Part shown: positions 1 to 7,798 of the stretch, in pieces
Numbering within the stretch: the stretch's first letter is position 1
How the letters are laid out: every line of letters starts with the position of its first letter
NCBI GenBank assembly: GCA_009775125.1
Contig: VSPD01000044.1
Span: forward strand, 1-21,610
Direction of reading: 5' to 3'
Source: Muribaculaceae bacterium
GTDB lineage: Bacteria; Bacteroidota; Bacteroidia; Bacteroidales; Muribaculaceae
Length of the DNA stretch: 21,610 bases
Notes under the pieces: generated by a model
Told to the model about the DNA's origin: nothing
Databases searched by the model: none
Seen by the model: the letters and a program-made list of their open reading frames with translations, nothing else
Translations under genes and position numbers: made by a program

Positions 1-56
1 TTATTTCGAGATAAGTCGAGATATTTCGATTTAGGGCGATTTAGGGCGATTTGTTT
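1..56. repeat. 10-bp periodic tandem array overlapping the omega-amidase stop codon
   Basis: From base 7 the sequence runs in steps of exactly 10 bp: CGAGATAAGT (7-16), CGAGATATTT (17-26), CGATTTAGGG (27-36), CGATTTAGGG (37-46) and CGATTTGTTT (47-56). Two units are identical and all begin CGA. The stop codon of the minus-strand gene (41-43) lies inside the fourth unit, so the array forms the last codons and the 3' flank of that gene. The array may continue to the left of the window. Confidence 0.7.
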
Positions 57-898
57 CCCTGCGTTGAAACGCAGGGCACGGGGGCGGGGGCGAGGGCGGG
101 ACCGGTGATGGTGAAGGTGTCGGCGTCGCGCCACACGGGGAAGCGGCGGCGGGCGGCGGCAAGGAGGTCGAGGCTGAAAGTGGCAGAGACTGCGCCGGAG
201 GATTGGTCGGAGCCGATGTCGGCGCCGAGGAAGTCGAAGATGGCGGTGAGGCCGTCGCATCGTCCGAAGCCGTCGGAGCCGGAGCGGTTGGCGCCTATGA
301 CGTAGGCCTGGTTTTCGATGGCGCGGGCCGTGAGCAGGGTGCGCCAGGCATGGGCGCGGGCGTCGGGCCACGATGCGGGGATGATGAGTATGTCGTAGAG
401 GAGCGAGCCGTCGGGGCCGACGGTGTTGCGGCACCAGACGGGGAAACGGAGGTCGTAGCACACGGCAATGGATATGCGCCAGCCGCGGAAGGTGATGACG
501 GGCATCGGCTGAGAGCCGGGTGTGAGCACGTCGGCTTCGTCGGATATGGAGAAGAGGTGGCGTTTGTCGTAGAATACGGGGTCGGCGCCGGGGGCGATGA
601 AGAAGGCGCGGTTGCGCAGGGTGCCGTCGGGCAGCCGGGCTATGAATGTGCCGCAGATGGCGCACGAGCGGGATTCAGCCTCGGCTCGCACGGCCTGCAT
701 GGCCGGGCCGTCGGGGGCCTGGGCGCATGATTGGACGAGGCCGGGGTCGGTGATGAATCCGGTGGTGAAGAATTCGGGGAGGACGGCGATGTCGACCGGG
801 CCGACATCATCGAGGGCCCGGCGCATGAGCGCGATGTTGGCGGCGGGGTCGGCGTGGACCGTGTCGAGTGGCAAGGCCGCGACTTTGAGGCTATTCAT
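41..898 (-). CDS. Carbon-nitrogen hydrolase, omega-amidase (YafV/Nit2-like)
   Basis: This is a nitrilase-superfamily amidase, probably a cytoplasmic omega-amidase that hydrolyses alpha-ketoglutaramate or alpha-ketosuccinamate (repair of transamination by-products). Numbered from the ATG at 898, the Glu-Lys-Cys triad is visible: Glu42 in LPEFFTTGF, Lys112 in YDKRHLF and Cys147 in AVCYDLRFPVW. The CYDLRFP context is typical of the YafV branch. An ATG at 931 would add 11 residues, but the ATG at 898 overlaps the upstream stop codon (ATGAATAG), which suggests translational coupling, so it is preferred. The family normally ends near WRDADxFTI; here about 21 further residues (Pro/Ala-rich, then PCVSTQGNKSP) are encoded by a hairpin and a tandem array. 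It is the last gene of a four-gene minus-strand unit. Family confidence is high; the exact substrate is inferred. Confidence 0.9.
   Translation of the reverse strand: MNSLKVAALPLDTVHADPAANIALMRRALDDVGPVDIAVLPEFFTTGFITDPGLVQSCAQAPDGPAMQAVRAEAESRSCAICGTFIARLPDGTLRNRAFFIAPGADPVFYDKRHLFSISDEADVLTPGSQPMPVITFRGWRISIAVCYDLRFPVWCRNTVGPDGSLLYDILIIPASWPDARAHAWRTLLTARAIENQAYVIGANRSGSDGFGRCDGLTAIFDFLGADIGSDQSSGAVSATFSLDLLAAARRRFPVWRDADTFTITGPALAPAPVPCVSTQGNKSP
57..76 (-). terminator. Hairpin inside the 3' end of the omega-amidase gene
   Basis: A perfect stem (CCCTGCGTT at 57-65 against AACGCAGGG at 68-76) folds into a hairpin with a very tight loop. It lies within the last codons of the minus-strand gene. 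No clear U-tract follows on the minus strand, so terminator function is uncertain; it may be a captured intergenic repeat. Confidence 0.35.
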
Positions 899-1439
899 CT
901 TCGGCAGTGAATTTGTCGGGGTATTTTCCACGGAACGGGCGGTAGAAATTTTTTATCGTGCGCATGTCGGCGGCGATGTCGCCGGTGGGGATGAATACGT
1001 CGTTGACGGTAATGGTTTTCGAGGGGTAGTCGATGACGCCGAGGAGGCACGGCACATCGGCTCCGACAGCCACCTGGAGGAAGCCCGTGTGCCAGCGGGC
1101 AGTGCGCGAGCGCGTGCCCTCAGGGGTGATGGCGATGCTGAGTTTTCCGGCCGAGCGGAATTTGGCGATGAGCGAGTCGACGAGTCCCCCACCCTTTTTC
1201 TTTCGTGCCACGGGTATGCCGCCGATGGCTTTGAATATGGGTCCGAGCGGGAAGAAAAACCACGTGTCCTTCATGAGGAATCCGGCAGTACGCCCCACAG
1301 AGGCGTATGCCAGTTTCCCGAGTATGAAGTCCCAGTTGGAAGTGTGCGGGGCGACGCAGATTATGCATTTGGCAAGGTCGGGGGCGTCGACCTGCACTTT
1401 CCATCCGAAGGCGCGGAGAATGAGTCCGGCAAGGTTCAT
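891..1439 (-). CDS. PlsC-like 1-acyl-glycerol-3-phosphate acyltransferase family protein
   Basis: This 182-residue protein belongs to the lysophospholipid acyltransferase (LPLAT/PlsC) superfamily. The catalytic HX4D motif is seen as HTSNWD (His32, Asp37), and the acceptor-binding motif as TPEGTRSR (about 105-112). The FFFPLGPIFKAIGGIPVAR segment is the usual block between them. It is shorter than typical PlsC (about 240 residues) and has no obvious N-terminal membrane helix, so it is probably a peripheral membrane enzyme of the short COG0204 type. The acceptor could be a lysophospholipid or another lipid. Its start codon overlaps the upstream stop codon (ATGA at 1436-1439) and its own stop overlaps the omega-amidase start, so the three genes appear translationally coupled. 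Confidence 0.88.
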   Translation of the reverse strand: MNLAGLILRAFGWKVQVDAPDLAKCIICVAPHTSNWDFILGKLAYASVGRTAGFLMKDTWFFFPLGPIFKAIGGIPVARKKKGGGLVDSLIAKFRSAGKLSIAITPEGTRSRTARWHTGFLQVAVGADVPCLLGVIDYPSKTITVNDVFIPTGDIAADMRTIKNFYRPFRGKYPDKFTAEDE

Positions 1440-1756
1440 GCTTTCTTTTCGCGTACCTGTGCGAGGATTTCGTTTACGCCGGTGTGGTATTCGTCGATGG
1501 CCTGGCGGAAAGCCTTGCGCATGGCGGCGGAACGTTCTTTCTTGTATTGGCGCATGTCGGCGTCGCGGGCGGGAGCAGGATATGAGAAGTTGATGTGGTC
1601 GAGTGCACGGCCTTGGATTTCGGACATGCGGCCAAGGAGGTTGTATGCTTCCTCGTCGGTGATGGTGCGGAGGATAACGGCTTCGGGGAGGACATGCTCC
1701 ACGACGAGCGAGCCGAGGCGGTCGATATACTTTTTAAGGTTACGTTTGTTGCTCAT
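1436..1756 (-). CDS. Hypothetical protein, 106 residues, charged and helical
   Basis: I do not recognise a named family. The protein is rich in Arg, Lys and Glu, has no signal peptide or membrane segment, and looks mostly alpha-helical, with a highly charged stretch (DADMRQYKKERSAAMRKAFR) and a basic C-terminus. It is probably a small cytoplasmic protein. It starts 10 bp after the stop codon of the threonine-synthase-like gene and overlaps the acyltransferase start by four bases (ATGA), so it belongs to the same transcription unit. The tight coupling argues that the ORF is real, and it may act with the acyltransferase. No function is assigned. Confidence 0.75.
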   Translation of the reverse strand: MSNKRNLKKYIDRLGSLVVEHVLPEAVILRTITDEEAYNLLGRMSEIQGRALDHINFSYPAPARDADMRQYKKERSAAMRKAFRQAIDEYHTGVNEILAQVREKKA

Positions 1757-1766
1757 AAGTAATATT

Positions 1767-2609
1767 TTATTGGTTAACGTTTGAAGCGATGATTTGGTTG
1801 ATTTTGCGCATCAGGGCCGACTGCGTGGGGGGTATGGCCTGCGATGCGGGCACGGGGCCGGCGGCGGGGGAGTAGAGTTTCACGACGAGGGCCGATTCTG
1901 ATGCTTCGGGAAGGTTGATCCACAGGTCCATTTTGCGGGCGATGTCGACGGCGATGTCGAGCGATGGGATGCCGGGGTCGATTTCAAAGGCCACATTGCG
2001 CAGGGACCGGGTGCGGCGCAGGCGGAGCACTCCGGCGTATCCGTGAAAGAGCATGATGACGAGGGCTATTATGCGGCCGACATTGTTGTTGTTTACGGCA
2101 CGGAGCTCGACGCCGGGGGGGACGGTATTTTCGGCGCGCATACGCTCGACCACGGCGCGGCATTTCTCGGCGGGTGCGTCGACTATGACGGGGAAGGCGT
2201 TGCATGCGGCTCCGGCATAGGCTTTTGCCTGGCCTACGGGGATGTCGCGCGGGCACACTACTATTTTTACTTTGTGGGGCGATGTCTCCGGGGTTTCGGC
2301 TGCGACAAGGTCGGCGATGGCTCCTGAGAGCCGCGCGGCGGCATCGTCGATATGGCCGTTGGGGCCGTAGGAGCAGTCGAGGCGGTAGAAGCCGGGGAAG
2401 TCGGACGACAGGGGCATGTCGTAGCAAAAGGCATAGTCGACAAGGCGTTTTATCGCCGCGGAATCGAAGCGGCGGCCCAGGAGGGTGTTGGCCACGACGT
2501 ATCCGATTTCGGAAAGCGACATTTCGGCCATGTTTTTGAAAAAGGCCTTGGGGAGGAAAAGCCCCGGTATGGTTGAGATATCAAAATTTGAGTAATCAAA
2601 GTTTTGCAT
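1767..2609 (-). CDS. Threonine synthase-like protein lacking PLP-binding motifs (probable pseudoenzyme)
   Basis: From the ATG at 2609 (a GTG at 2612 is possible) the 280-residue product follows Bacteroidetes threonine synthase (ThrC) from its N-terminal domain to about three quarters of its length. Matching blocks are IPGLFLPKAFFKNMAEMSLS with the following EIGYVV, then FYRLDCSYGPNGHIDDAAAR (family: IYSLELFHGPTLAFKDVGAR), AVNNNNVGRIIALVIMLFHG (family: SANSINVxRxxPQxxYYFYA) and the LYSPAAGPVP region. The PLP lysine of the FKD motif is replaced by Asp88. The SGDTGSA phosphate loop is deleted and SGNFG is replaced by DPGIPS. The C-terminal third of ThrC (usual length about 435) is missing. The frame is open and the gene is coupled to downstream genes, so it may be a maintained non-catalytic protein rather than a fresh pseudogene. 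The alignment is from memory of the family. Confidence 0.7.
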   Translation of the reverse strand: MQNFDYSNFDISTIPGLFLPKAFFKNMAEMSLSEIGYVVANTLLGRRFDSAAIKRLVDYAFCYDMPLSSDFPGFYRLDCSYGPNGHIDDAAARLSGAIADLVAAETPETSPHKVKIVVCPRDIPVGQAKAYAGAACNAFPVIVDAPAEKCRAVVERMRAENTVPPGVELRAVNNNNVGRIIALVIMLFHGYAGVLRLRRTRSLRNVAFEIDPGIPSLDIAVDIARKMDLWINLPEASESALVVKLYSPAAGPVPASQAIPPTQSALMRKINQIIASNVNQ

Positions 2610-2672
2610 CACTGTGGGTCGATGTAGATTGTACGGTTAGCAACATTCGGGGGTTGCCGATGCTTGCGAAGG

Positions 2673-2680
2673 CAAATTTA
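2673..2680 (-). promoter_or_regulatory. Candidate -7 element for the ThrC-like operon
   Basis: The minus strand reads TAAATTTG here, an exact match to the Bacteroidetes -7 consensus TAnnTTTG, about 64 bp upstream of the ATG at 2609. The -33 region is only A/T-rich without a clear TTTG, so the call is tentative. Confidence 0.35.
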
Positions 2681-2733
2681 ACACTTTTCCCGTTAAATAA
2701 AAAATATCGGGCGTTTAAAAGCATTAAATAATC

Positions 2734-3687
2734 TTAATCGTTCTGCCCGGTGATGTGTACGTCGAGCTGGGGGAATGGAAAATTGATGCCTCGGGCGGGA
2801 AGCTCGTTGTAGAAACGTTCGTTGAAATCGAAAAATACGCTCCAGTAGTTTTCAGAGCGCGTCCATGCCCTCACGGTGATGATTACTGCGGAATCTGCGA
2901 GTTCTTTGAGGAACACGACCGGCGAGCGGTCGGGACGGACCGTGGAGATGACTTTTGAGATGTGCTCATCGTCGGTGTACTGCTTAACGATACGGGAGTC
3001 GGCGGCGAGCATTTCGAGGATGGCGGCCCGGGCTGCGTCCACGTTGTCGCCGTATGCTATCGAGATGTCCCAGTCGACACGGCGGTATGGCTCCTTGGAG
3101 GCGTTGTTGATGGTGCCGGTGGAGAGGCCACCGTTGGGTATTATGATTATACGGTTGTCGGCGGTGGATATTATCGTATGGAAAATCTGGATTTCGCGGA
3201 CGGTGCCGGCATAGCCTTGCGTTTCGATGTAATCGCCCACTTTGTAGGGTTTGAGCAGGAGTATGAGCACGCCGCCGGCGAAGTTTTGCAATGTGCCCGA
3301 CAGGGCCATACCGATGGCGACACCGGCAGAGGCGAATATGGCGATGAACGACGATGTCTCGATGCCGAGAATGCCTATAACGGTGACTATGAGTATGAAA
3401 TAGAGGAGCATCTTCACCAGCGACAGGACGAATGTGGTGAGCGAGGCTTCTACTTTGCGGCGTGTGAGGATGGAGATGAGGAAACGGTGGAGCCGGGTAA
3501 TAATGAATCGCCCCGCATAGAAGACGAGAACAGCTATGGCGAGGTTGATGGCAAACGACACCATGCCGGACACCATTTTGTCGAGCAGTTCGTCGAGCGG
3601 AAGCGATTTGAGCATCGCTATCTCGTCTTTGGCAGACGGGACAGAATCGGGCAACGCGACAGGGGTTATTTGCTGTAAGGGAATCAT
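2734..3687 (-). CDS. Small-conductance mechanosensitive channel (MscS family)
   Basis: This 317-residue inner-membrane channel would release solutes on hypo-osmotic shock. It has a short N-terminal periplasmic segment and three predicted membrane helices (roughly residues 40-62, 83-107 and 112-145). The pore-lining TM3 has the Gly/Ala pattern GVAIGMALSGTLQNFAGG, followed by the conserved LLLKPYKVGDYIE entry into the cytoplasmic beta domain and the IPNGGLSTGTINNAS motif. The C-terminal alpha/beta domain ends in PFPQLDVHI, as is usual for the family. It is slightly longer than E. coli MscS (286 residues). It lies 89 bp downstream of the C11 peptidase gene in the same direction; the gap holds two tandem arrays and no clear promoter, so it may be read from the alaS-side transcript. 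Confidence 0.93.
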   Translation of the reverse strand: MIPLQQITPVALPDSVPSAKDEIAMLKSLPLDELLDKMVSGMVSFAINLAIAVLVFYAGRFIITRLHRFLISILTRRKVEASLTTFVLSLVKMLLYFILIVTVIGILGIETSSFIAIFASAGVAIGMALSGTLQNFAGGVLILLLKPYKVGDYIETQGYAGTVREIQIFHTIISTADNRIIIIPNGGLSTGTINNASKEPYRRVDWDISIAYGDNVDAARAAILEMLAADSRIVKQYTDDEHISKVISTVRPDRSPVVFLKELADSAVIITVRAWTRSENYWSVFFDFNERFYNELPARGINFPFPQLDVHITGQND

Positions 3688-3691
3688 TATT

Positions 3692-3722
3692 AATGACGAA
3701 TGATTAATGACTAATGACGAAT
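3692..3722 (+). repeat. Heptamer tandem array (AATGAYN)
   Basis: Four 7-bp units follow without interruption: AATGACG (3692-3698), AATGATT (3699-3705), AATGACT (3706-3712) and AATGACG (3713-3719), then a partial AAT. The same heptamer family occurs at 8972-9048 (plus) and 9840-9881 (minus). Here it lies between the C11 peptidase stop and the mscS-family start, and reads AATGAC on the strand opposite to both genes. Confidence 0.75.
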
Positions 3723-3727
3723 TTGGG

Positions 3728-3773
3728 CCTTAGGAATCTTAGGAGGCCTAGGAATCCTAGGATGCCTAAAAAA
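3728..3773. repeat. 9-bp tandem array with CCTAGG core
   Basis: The units are CCTTAGGAAT (3728-3737), CTTAGGAGG (3738-3746), CCTAGGAAT (3747-3755), CCTAGGATG (3756-3764) and the degenerate CCTAAAAAA (3765-3773). The core CCTAGG is palindromic. The array begins three bases beyond the stop codon of the minus-strand C11 peptidase gene and directly abuts the heptamer array. Confidence 0.7.
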
Positions 3774-3776
3774 TTG

Positions 3777-5006
3777 CTAATCGAGTGGAATCGAGGGCAG
3801 GGAGGCTTTGCCGAGGAGCGCGGAGGCTACGTCGGAATACCAGGCGGTGGTATTATAACCTTTTGTGGCGGCTGTTTGTTCAGACGAGAAGATGTAGGTG
3901 GAGATGCCGCAGTGGGTGTCGAGGGCTATTTCATCCCAAAGGCGCGGCGTGCAGTTTTTGTAGATTACGGCCTCGTCGATGGCATTGTGCCAATGGGCCA
4001 GAGCCTGCGTGTCGGTGGCGATGGCATCGACATAGTGGGCCAGGTCGAAATAGTAGCATTTGCCGAAAGATGGCGCGGTGAAACGTTGCGGGACATAGCC
4101 GGCGGGAGCCGGGAATGTGGCGGTTTCGTAGACAAGGCGCGTAGCCTCGGCAAGGGCGGGGATTTTAGATGTGTCGACTACCGACATGGAGCATGTGCGG
4201 TCGGCGGGGTCGAGCTGTGTGTTGTAATGGCCGAACGTGTTGTCGGCGGCCTTGATCATGGCCTCGCGGGGCGATTCGGAGAAAAAGGGCTTGATGTTGA
4301 GATCGTAGCGCATGCCGTCGACGGGAAGCTCGGTGACAGAACCGGCTATGTAGGGGGCGCAGCCACGCAGGTCGTAGAGCACTTCGGCCGACATCATCAG
4401 GCAGCAGTCGAAGTAGATAAAGTCGAGGCCTTGGCCTTCGAGAGCGACTGCGAGAGCCGATGTGTTCATTTTTTTGCCGTTGTCTTGCCCGTAGGAGAAG
4501 GTGACGGGTGCGTCGGCGTCGGTCATTCCGTCGACGAGCCATCCGTTGCCGTGGCTCCACAGGACCATGCCGTAGGAGTCGGCCGAGGCGTATTCCTTGG
4601 CATCGGCCCATACCCGGCGCATACGCTTGACGGATACGGAAGGCTCGGAGGCGTCGTAGGTTTTAACGACGTGCTCGGTGCCGTCGGGCTTAATCTCGTA
4701 GAGGCGGATGGGGTCGGCGGCGCGGCGCGGAACGTGGTAGACGAGCAGCGTGCCGTTGACAATGTCGGAGGCTGCGGCTTTCATCTCGGCGAGGTCGTTT
4801 TTGTCGTAGACGTTGCCAAGGTTGTTGGATGCCACCATATATACAAGCACCGTGCGTGTCTTGCCTGACGGACGGGATGAAGGGTCGGAAGGTGTCTCGG
4901 GCACAACGGGGTCGGTGCCGCCGGCCGACTGCGGGGCATCCTCGCAGCCCGGAAGGACTGCGAGGATTACGGCCGCGAGTATCGTCGATAGAAAGTTTTT
5001 AATCAT
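3777..5006 (-). CDS. Clostripain-related cysteine peptidase (family C11), lipoprotein
   Basis: The 409-residue precursor starts with a lipoprotein signal peptide ending in the lipobox VLPG-Cys21, so the mature protein is anchored in the membrane facing the periplasm or the cell surface. A Pro/Ser-rich linker (about 22-50) precedes the C11 domain, which begins at TRTVLVYMVASNNL. The catalytic His152 lies in MVLWSHGNGW and the catalytic Cys is in FDCCLMMSAEVLYDL (Cys202 by analogy with DxCLM). Family members cleave after Arg or Lys and mature autocatalytically; bacteroidal relatives include fragipain-like enzymes. The gene starts 28 bp after alaS, so co-transcription is likely, although no functional link is apparent. 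Substrate unknown. Confidence 0.92.
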   Translation of the reverse strand: MIKNFLSTILAAVILAVLPGCEDAPQSAGGTDPVVPETPSDPSSRPSGKTRTVLVYMVASNNLGNVYDKNDLAEMKAAASDIVNGTLLVYHVPRRAADPIRLYEIKPDGTEHVVKTYDASEPSVSVKRMRRVWADAKEYASADSYGMVLWSHGNGWLVDGMTDADAPVTFSYGQDNGKKMNTSALAVALEGQGLDFIYFDCCLMMSAEVLYDLRGCAPYIAGSVTELPVDGMRYDLNIKPFFSESPREAMIKAADNTFGHYNTQLDPADRTCSMSVVDTSKIPALAEATRLVYETATFPAPAGYVPQRFTAPSFGKCYYFDLAHYVDAIATDTQALAHWHNAIDEAVIYKNCTPRLWDEIALDTHCGISTYIFSSEQTAATKGYNTTAWYSDVASALLGKASLPSIPLD

Positions 5007-5034
5007 TGGTCAGAGGAGAATATGTATTTGTGAA

Positions 5035-7653
5035 TCAGAAGTTGGCTTTAAGGGCTTCGAAAGCGGCAACGATGCCGTCGCGGTCCTTACCGCCGGCCTG
5101 CGCGAAACCGGGCTGACCGCCACCGCCGCCTTTAATGGCCTTGGCGGCCTCGCGGACGATGAGCGATGCGTTCTTGCCGGCCTTGACAACATCGTCGGTG
5201 AGCATGACGGTGAGCAGGGGCTTGCCTGCGGGGTCGACAGTGGCGGCGATGAAGGCGGTGTTTTCGGGCGAGATTTCGCGGACACGGAAGGCCACGTTCT
5301 TTGCCACTTCGGGGAGGCGCACACCGGTGAGGGCTGCCACACGGATGCCGTCTTTTGTCTCGGCGGCGGCCAGAACCTGGTCGGCGAGCGTGGCGATGCG
5401 TTCCTTGAAGTATTCTTCGACCTGGGCGTGGAGGCCGGCGTTTTCTTCCATCGACTTGCGGATGGCGGCCACTACGTCGGGGGCGTTGTTGAAGAACGAA
5501 GCAATTTCCTTGGCAGTGTCGGCCATTTCGTTGATGGCGCGCTCGACGTTTTCGCCGGTTATGGCCTCGATGCGGCGGATGCCGGCGGCCACGGAGCCTT
5601 CGGAGATGATGCGAATCATGCCGATGTTGCCGGTGTTTTCGACGTGTGTGCCGCCGCACAGCTCGACAGAGTCGCCGTAGCGGATCACGCGCACTTCGTC
5701 GCCGTATTTCTCGCCAAAGAGAGCCATGGCTCCCATTTCGCGGGCTTCGGCGATGGGCACGTTGCGATGCTCGTCGCGGGCAATGGCGCGGCGCACTTCA
5801 CGGTTGGCAATGCGCTCAACCTCGCGGAGCTGCTCGGGCGTGACTTTCTGGAAGTGGGAGAAGTCGAAACGGAGCACTTCGGGCGACACAAACGAGCCGC
5901 GTTGCTCGACGTGGCTGCCGAGCACCTGGCGCAGGGCGGCGTGGATGAGGTGGGTGGCGGTGTGGTTGCAGGATGTGGCAAGACGTGCGTCGCGGTCGAT
6001 TTCGGCACGGAACACGGCGGTGACGTCGGCGGGAAGCGTGGCGGAAAGGTGCACGCCCATGCCGTTTTCGCGCTTGGTGTCGTAGATTTCAGTTTTGGCG
6101 CCGTCGGGAGCTATGAGGACGCCACGGTCGCCGGTCTGGCCACCCATTTCGGCATAGAAAGGCGTCTGCTCGAGCACAATCTGGTAATATTCCTTATTTT
6201 TTTGCTTAACCTTGCGGTAGCGGAGGATGCGGGTGTCGACAGCTTCCACGTCGTAGCCTACAAACTGCTGCTCGCCTTCGTTGACGGTGACCCAGTCGGT
6301 GGCCTCGACGGCGGCGGCGTTGCGCGCGCGGGTTTTCTGCGCCTCCATTTCGGCGTCGAAACCGGCCTGGTCGAGAGTCATGCCGTTTTCTTTGAGGATA
6401 AGCTCGGTGAGGTCGAGTGGGAACCCGTAGGTGTCGTAGAGGGTGAATGCTTCCTTGCCGGAGATTTCGGTTTTGCCGGCGGCGCGGGCAGCCTCGATGG
6501 CGTTGTCGAGAAGGCGGATACCGTTTTCGAGTGTGCGAAGGAAAGCGTCTTCCTCTTCCTTGATGACACGCATGATGAGGTCGCGCTGGGCGGCTATTTC
6601 GGGATAGGCCTCGCCCATCGAGGCGATGAGGGTGTCGACAAGGCGATACATGAAGGCTTGCTTCTGGCCGAGGAATGTATATGCGTAGCGGACGGCACGG
6701 CGAAGGATGCGGCGGATAACGTAGCCGGCCTTGGCGTTGCCGGGGAGCTGGGAGTCGGCAATGGAGAAGGCGATGGTGCGGACGTGGTCGGCGATTACGC
6801 GCATTGCCACGTCGACCTTATGGTCCTGACCGTATTTTTTGCCGGATAGGTCGGCGATTTTATCGATGAGGGGAGTGAATACGTCGGTGTCGTAATTCGA
6901 TTTCTTGCCTTGGAGGGCCATGCAGAGGCGTTCGAAGCCCATGCCGGTGTCGATAACTTTTGCGGGGAGGGGTTCGAGCGAGCCGTCGGCCTTGCGGTTG
7001 AACTGCATGAACACGAGGTTCCAGATTTCAATCACAAGGGGATTGTCGTGGTTGACGAGGTCGCGGCCGGGAATTTGGGCGCGTTCCTCGTCAGAGCGGA
7101 GGTCGATATGGATTTCGGAGCAGGGTCCGCAGGGTCCGGTGTCGCCCATTTCCCAGAAATTGTCGTGCTTGTTGCCGTTGATGATATGGTCCTCGGGGAG
7201 GTGGCGGAGCCAGAAGCCGGCGGCTTCATCGTCGCGGCCAAGGCCTTCGGCAGGCGAGCCTTCGAACACGGTGGCATACAGGCGCTTGGGGTCGAGGCCG
7301 AGCACGTCGACAAGATATTCCCAGGCCCATTCGATGGCTTCTTCCTTGAAATAGTCGCCAAACGACCAGTTGCCGAGCATCTCGAACATGGTGTGGTGGT
7401 AGGTATCCATACCCACCTCTTCGAGGTCGTTGTGCTTGCCGGAGACGCGCAGACATTTCTGCGAGTCGGCTACACGGGTATATTTTGCGGCCTTGTTGCC
7501 AAGGATGATGTCTTTGAACTGGTTCATGCCTGCGTTGGTAAACATCAACGTGGGGTCGTCTTTGATAACCATCGGGGCGGAAGGTACGATATGATGCCCT
7601 TTGGAGTTGAAAAAGTCGATAAAAGACTTGCGGATTTCCTTTGCTGAGCGCAT
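5035..7653 (-). CDS. alaS: Alanine--tRNA ligase
   Basis: This cytoplasmic enzyme charges tRNA-Ala and corrects mischarged Ser/Gly. At 872 residues it is close to E. coli AlaRS (876). In order it shows the class II catalytic domain (IRKSFIDFFNSKGHHIVPSA, then FTNAGMNQFKD), the tRNA recognition domain, the editing domain with the zinc-binding HTATHLIHAAL and CGGTHVENTGNIG motifs, and the C-Ala domain ending in the glycine-rich GGGGGQPGFAQAGGKD. The start MRSAKEIRKSF fits the family. A matching Bacteroidetes promoter sits about 40 bp upstream. The C11 peptidase follows in the same direction. It is divergent from the M23 peptidase gene. Confidence 0.98.
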   Translation of the reverse strand: MRSAKEIRKSFIDFFNSKGHHIVPSAPMVIKDDPTLMFTNAGMNQFKDIILGNKAAKYTRVADSQKCLRVSGKHNDLEEVGMDTYHHTMFEMLGNWSFGDYFKEEAIEWAWEYLVDVLGLDPKRLYATVFEGSPAEGLGRDDEAAGFWLRHLPEDHIINGNKHDNFWEMGDTGPCGPCSEIHIDLRSDEERAQIPGRDLVNHDNPLVIEIWNLVFMQFNRKADGSLEPLPAKVIDTGMGFERLCMALQGKKSNYDTDVFTPLIDKIADLSGKKYGQDHKVDVAMRVIADHVRTIAFSIADSQLPGNAKAGYVIRRILRRAVRYAYTFLGQKQAFMYRLVDTLIASMGEAYPEIAAQRDLIMRVIKEEEDAFLRTLENGIRLLDNAIEAARAAGKTEISGKEAFTLYDTYGFPLDLTELILKENGMTLDQAGFDAEMEAQKTRARNAAAVEATDWVTVNEGEQQFVGYDVEAVDTRILRYRKVKQKNKEYYQIVLEQTPFYAEMGGQTGDRGVLIAPDGAKTEIYDTKRENGMGVHLSATLPADVTAVFRAEIDRDARLATSCNHTATHLIHAALRQVLGSHVEQRGSFVSPEVLRFDFSHFQKVTPEQLREVERIANREVRRAIARDEHRNVPIAEAREMGAMALFGEKYGDEVRVIRYGDSVELCGGTHVENTGNIGMIRIISEGSVAAGIRRIEAITGENVERAINEMADTAKEIASFFNNAPDVVAAIRKSMEENAGLHAQVEEYFKERIATLADQVLAAAETKDGIRVAALTGVRLPEVAKNVAFRVREISPENTAFIAATVDPAGKPLLTVMLTDDVVKAGKNASLIVREAAKAIKGGGGGQPGFAQAGGKDRDGIVAAFEALKANF

Positions 7654-7692
7654 ATGTAATGTATGTTTTGTTTTTTAGTTTCAAATAATCCG

Positions 7693-7724
7693 CAAAATTA
7701 CTGTTTATTTATTAATTTTGCAAA
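7693..7724 (-). promoter_or_regulatory. Bacteroidetes-type promoter of alaS
   Basis: On the minus strand TTTG (7721-7724) is followed after 20 bp by TAATTTTG (7693-7700), matching the Bacteroidetes sigma-ABfr consensus TTTG / TAnnTTTG in sequence and spacing. It implies a transcript start near 7686 and a leader of about 30 bases before the alaS ATG. Confidence 0.7.
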
Positions 7725-7798
7725 TCCACATCAAAAAAGGAAAAATAAACCCGTATAATTCATTATAATATATCGCAGGAGAAAGTTAATGCTTTGAA

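Noticed and set aside
2681..2733. Terminator after the mscS-family gene (CTTTTCCCG against CGGG...AAAAG)
   Set aside because: The stem is short, with a bulge and a long loop, and no U-tract follows; not strong enough to list.
4813..6849. 678-codon open frame on the plus strand opposite alaS and the C11 peptidase gene
   Set aside because: It is antisense to two clearly identified genes; its Gly/Val/Asp-heavy translation is what GC-rich codons give on the opposite strand, and no family motif is seen.
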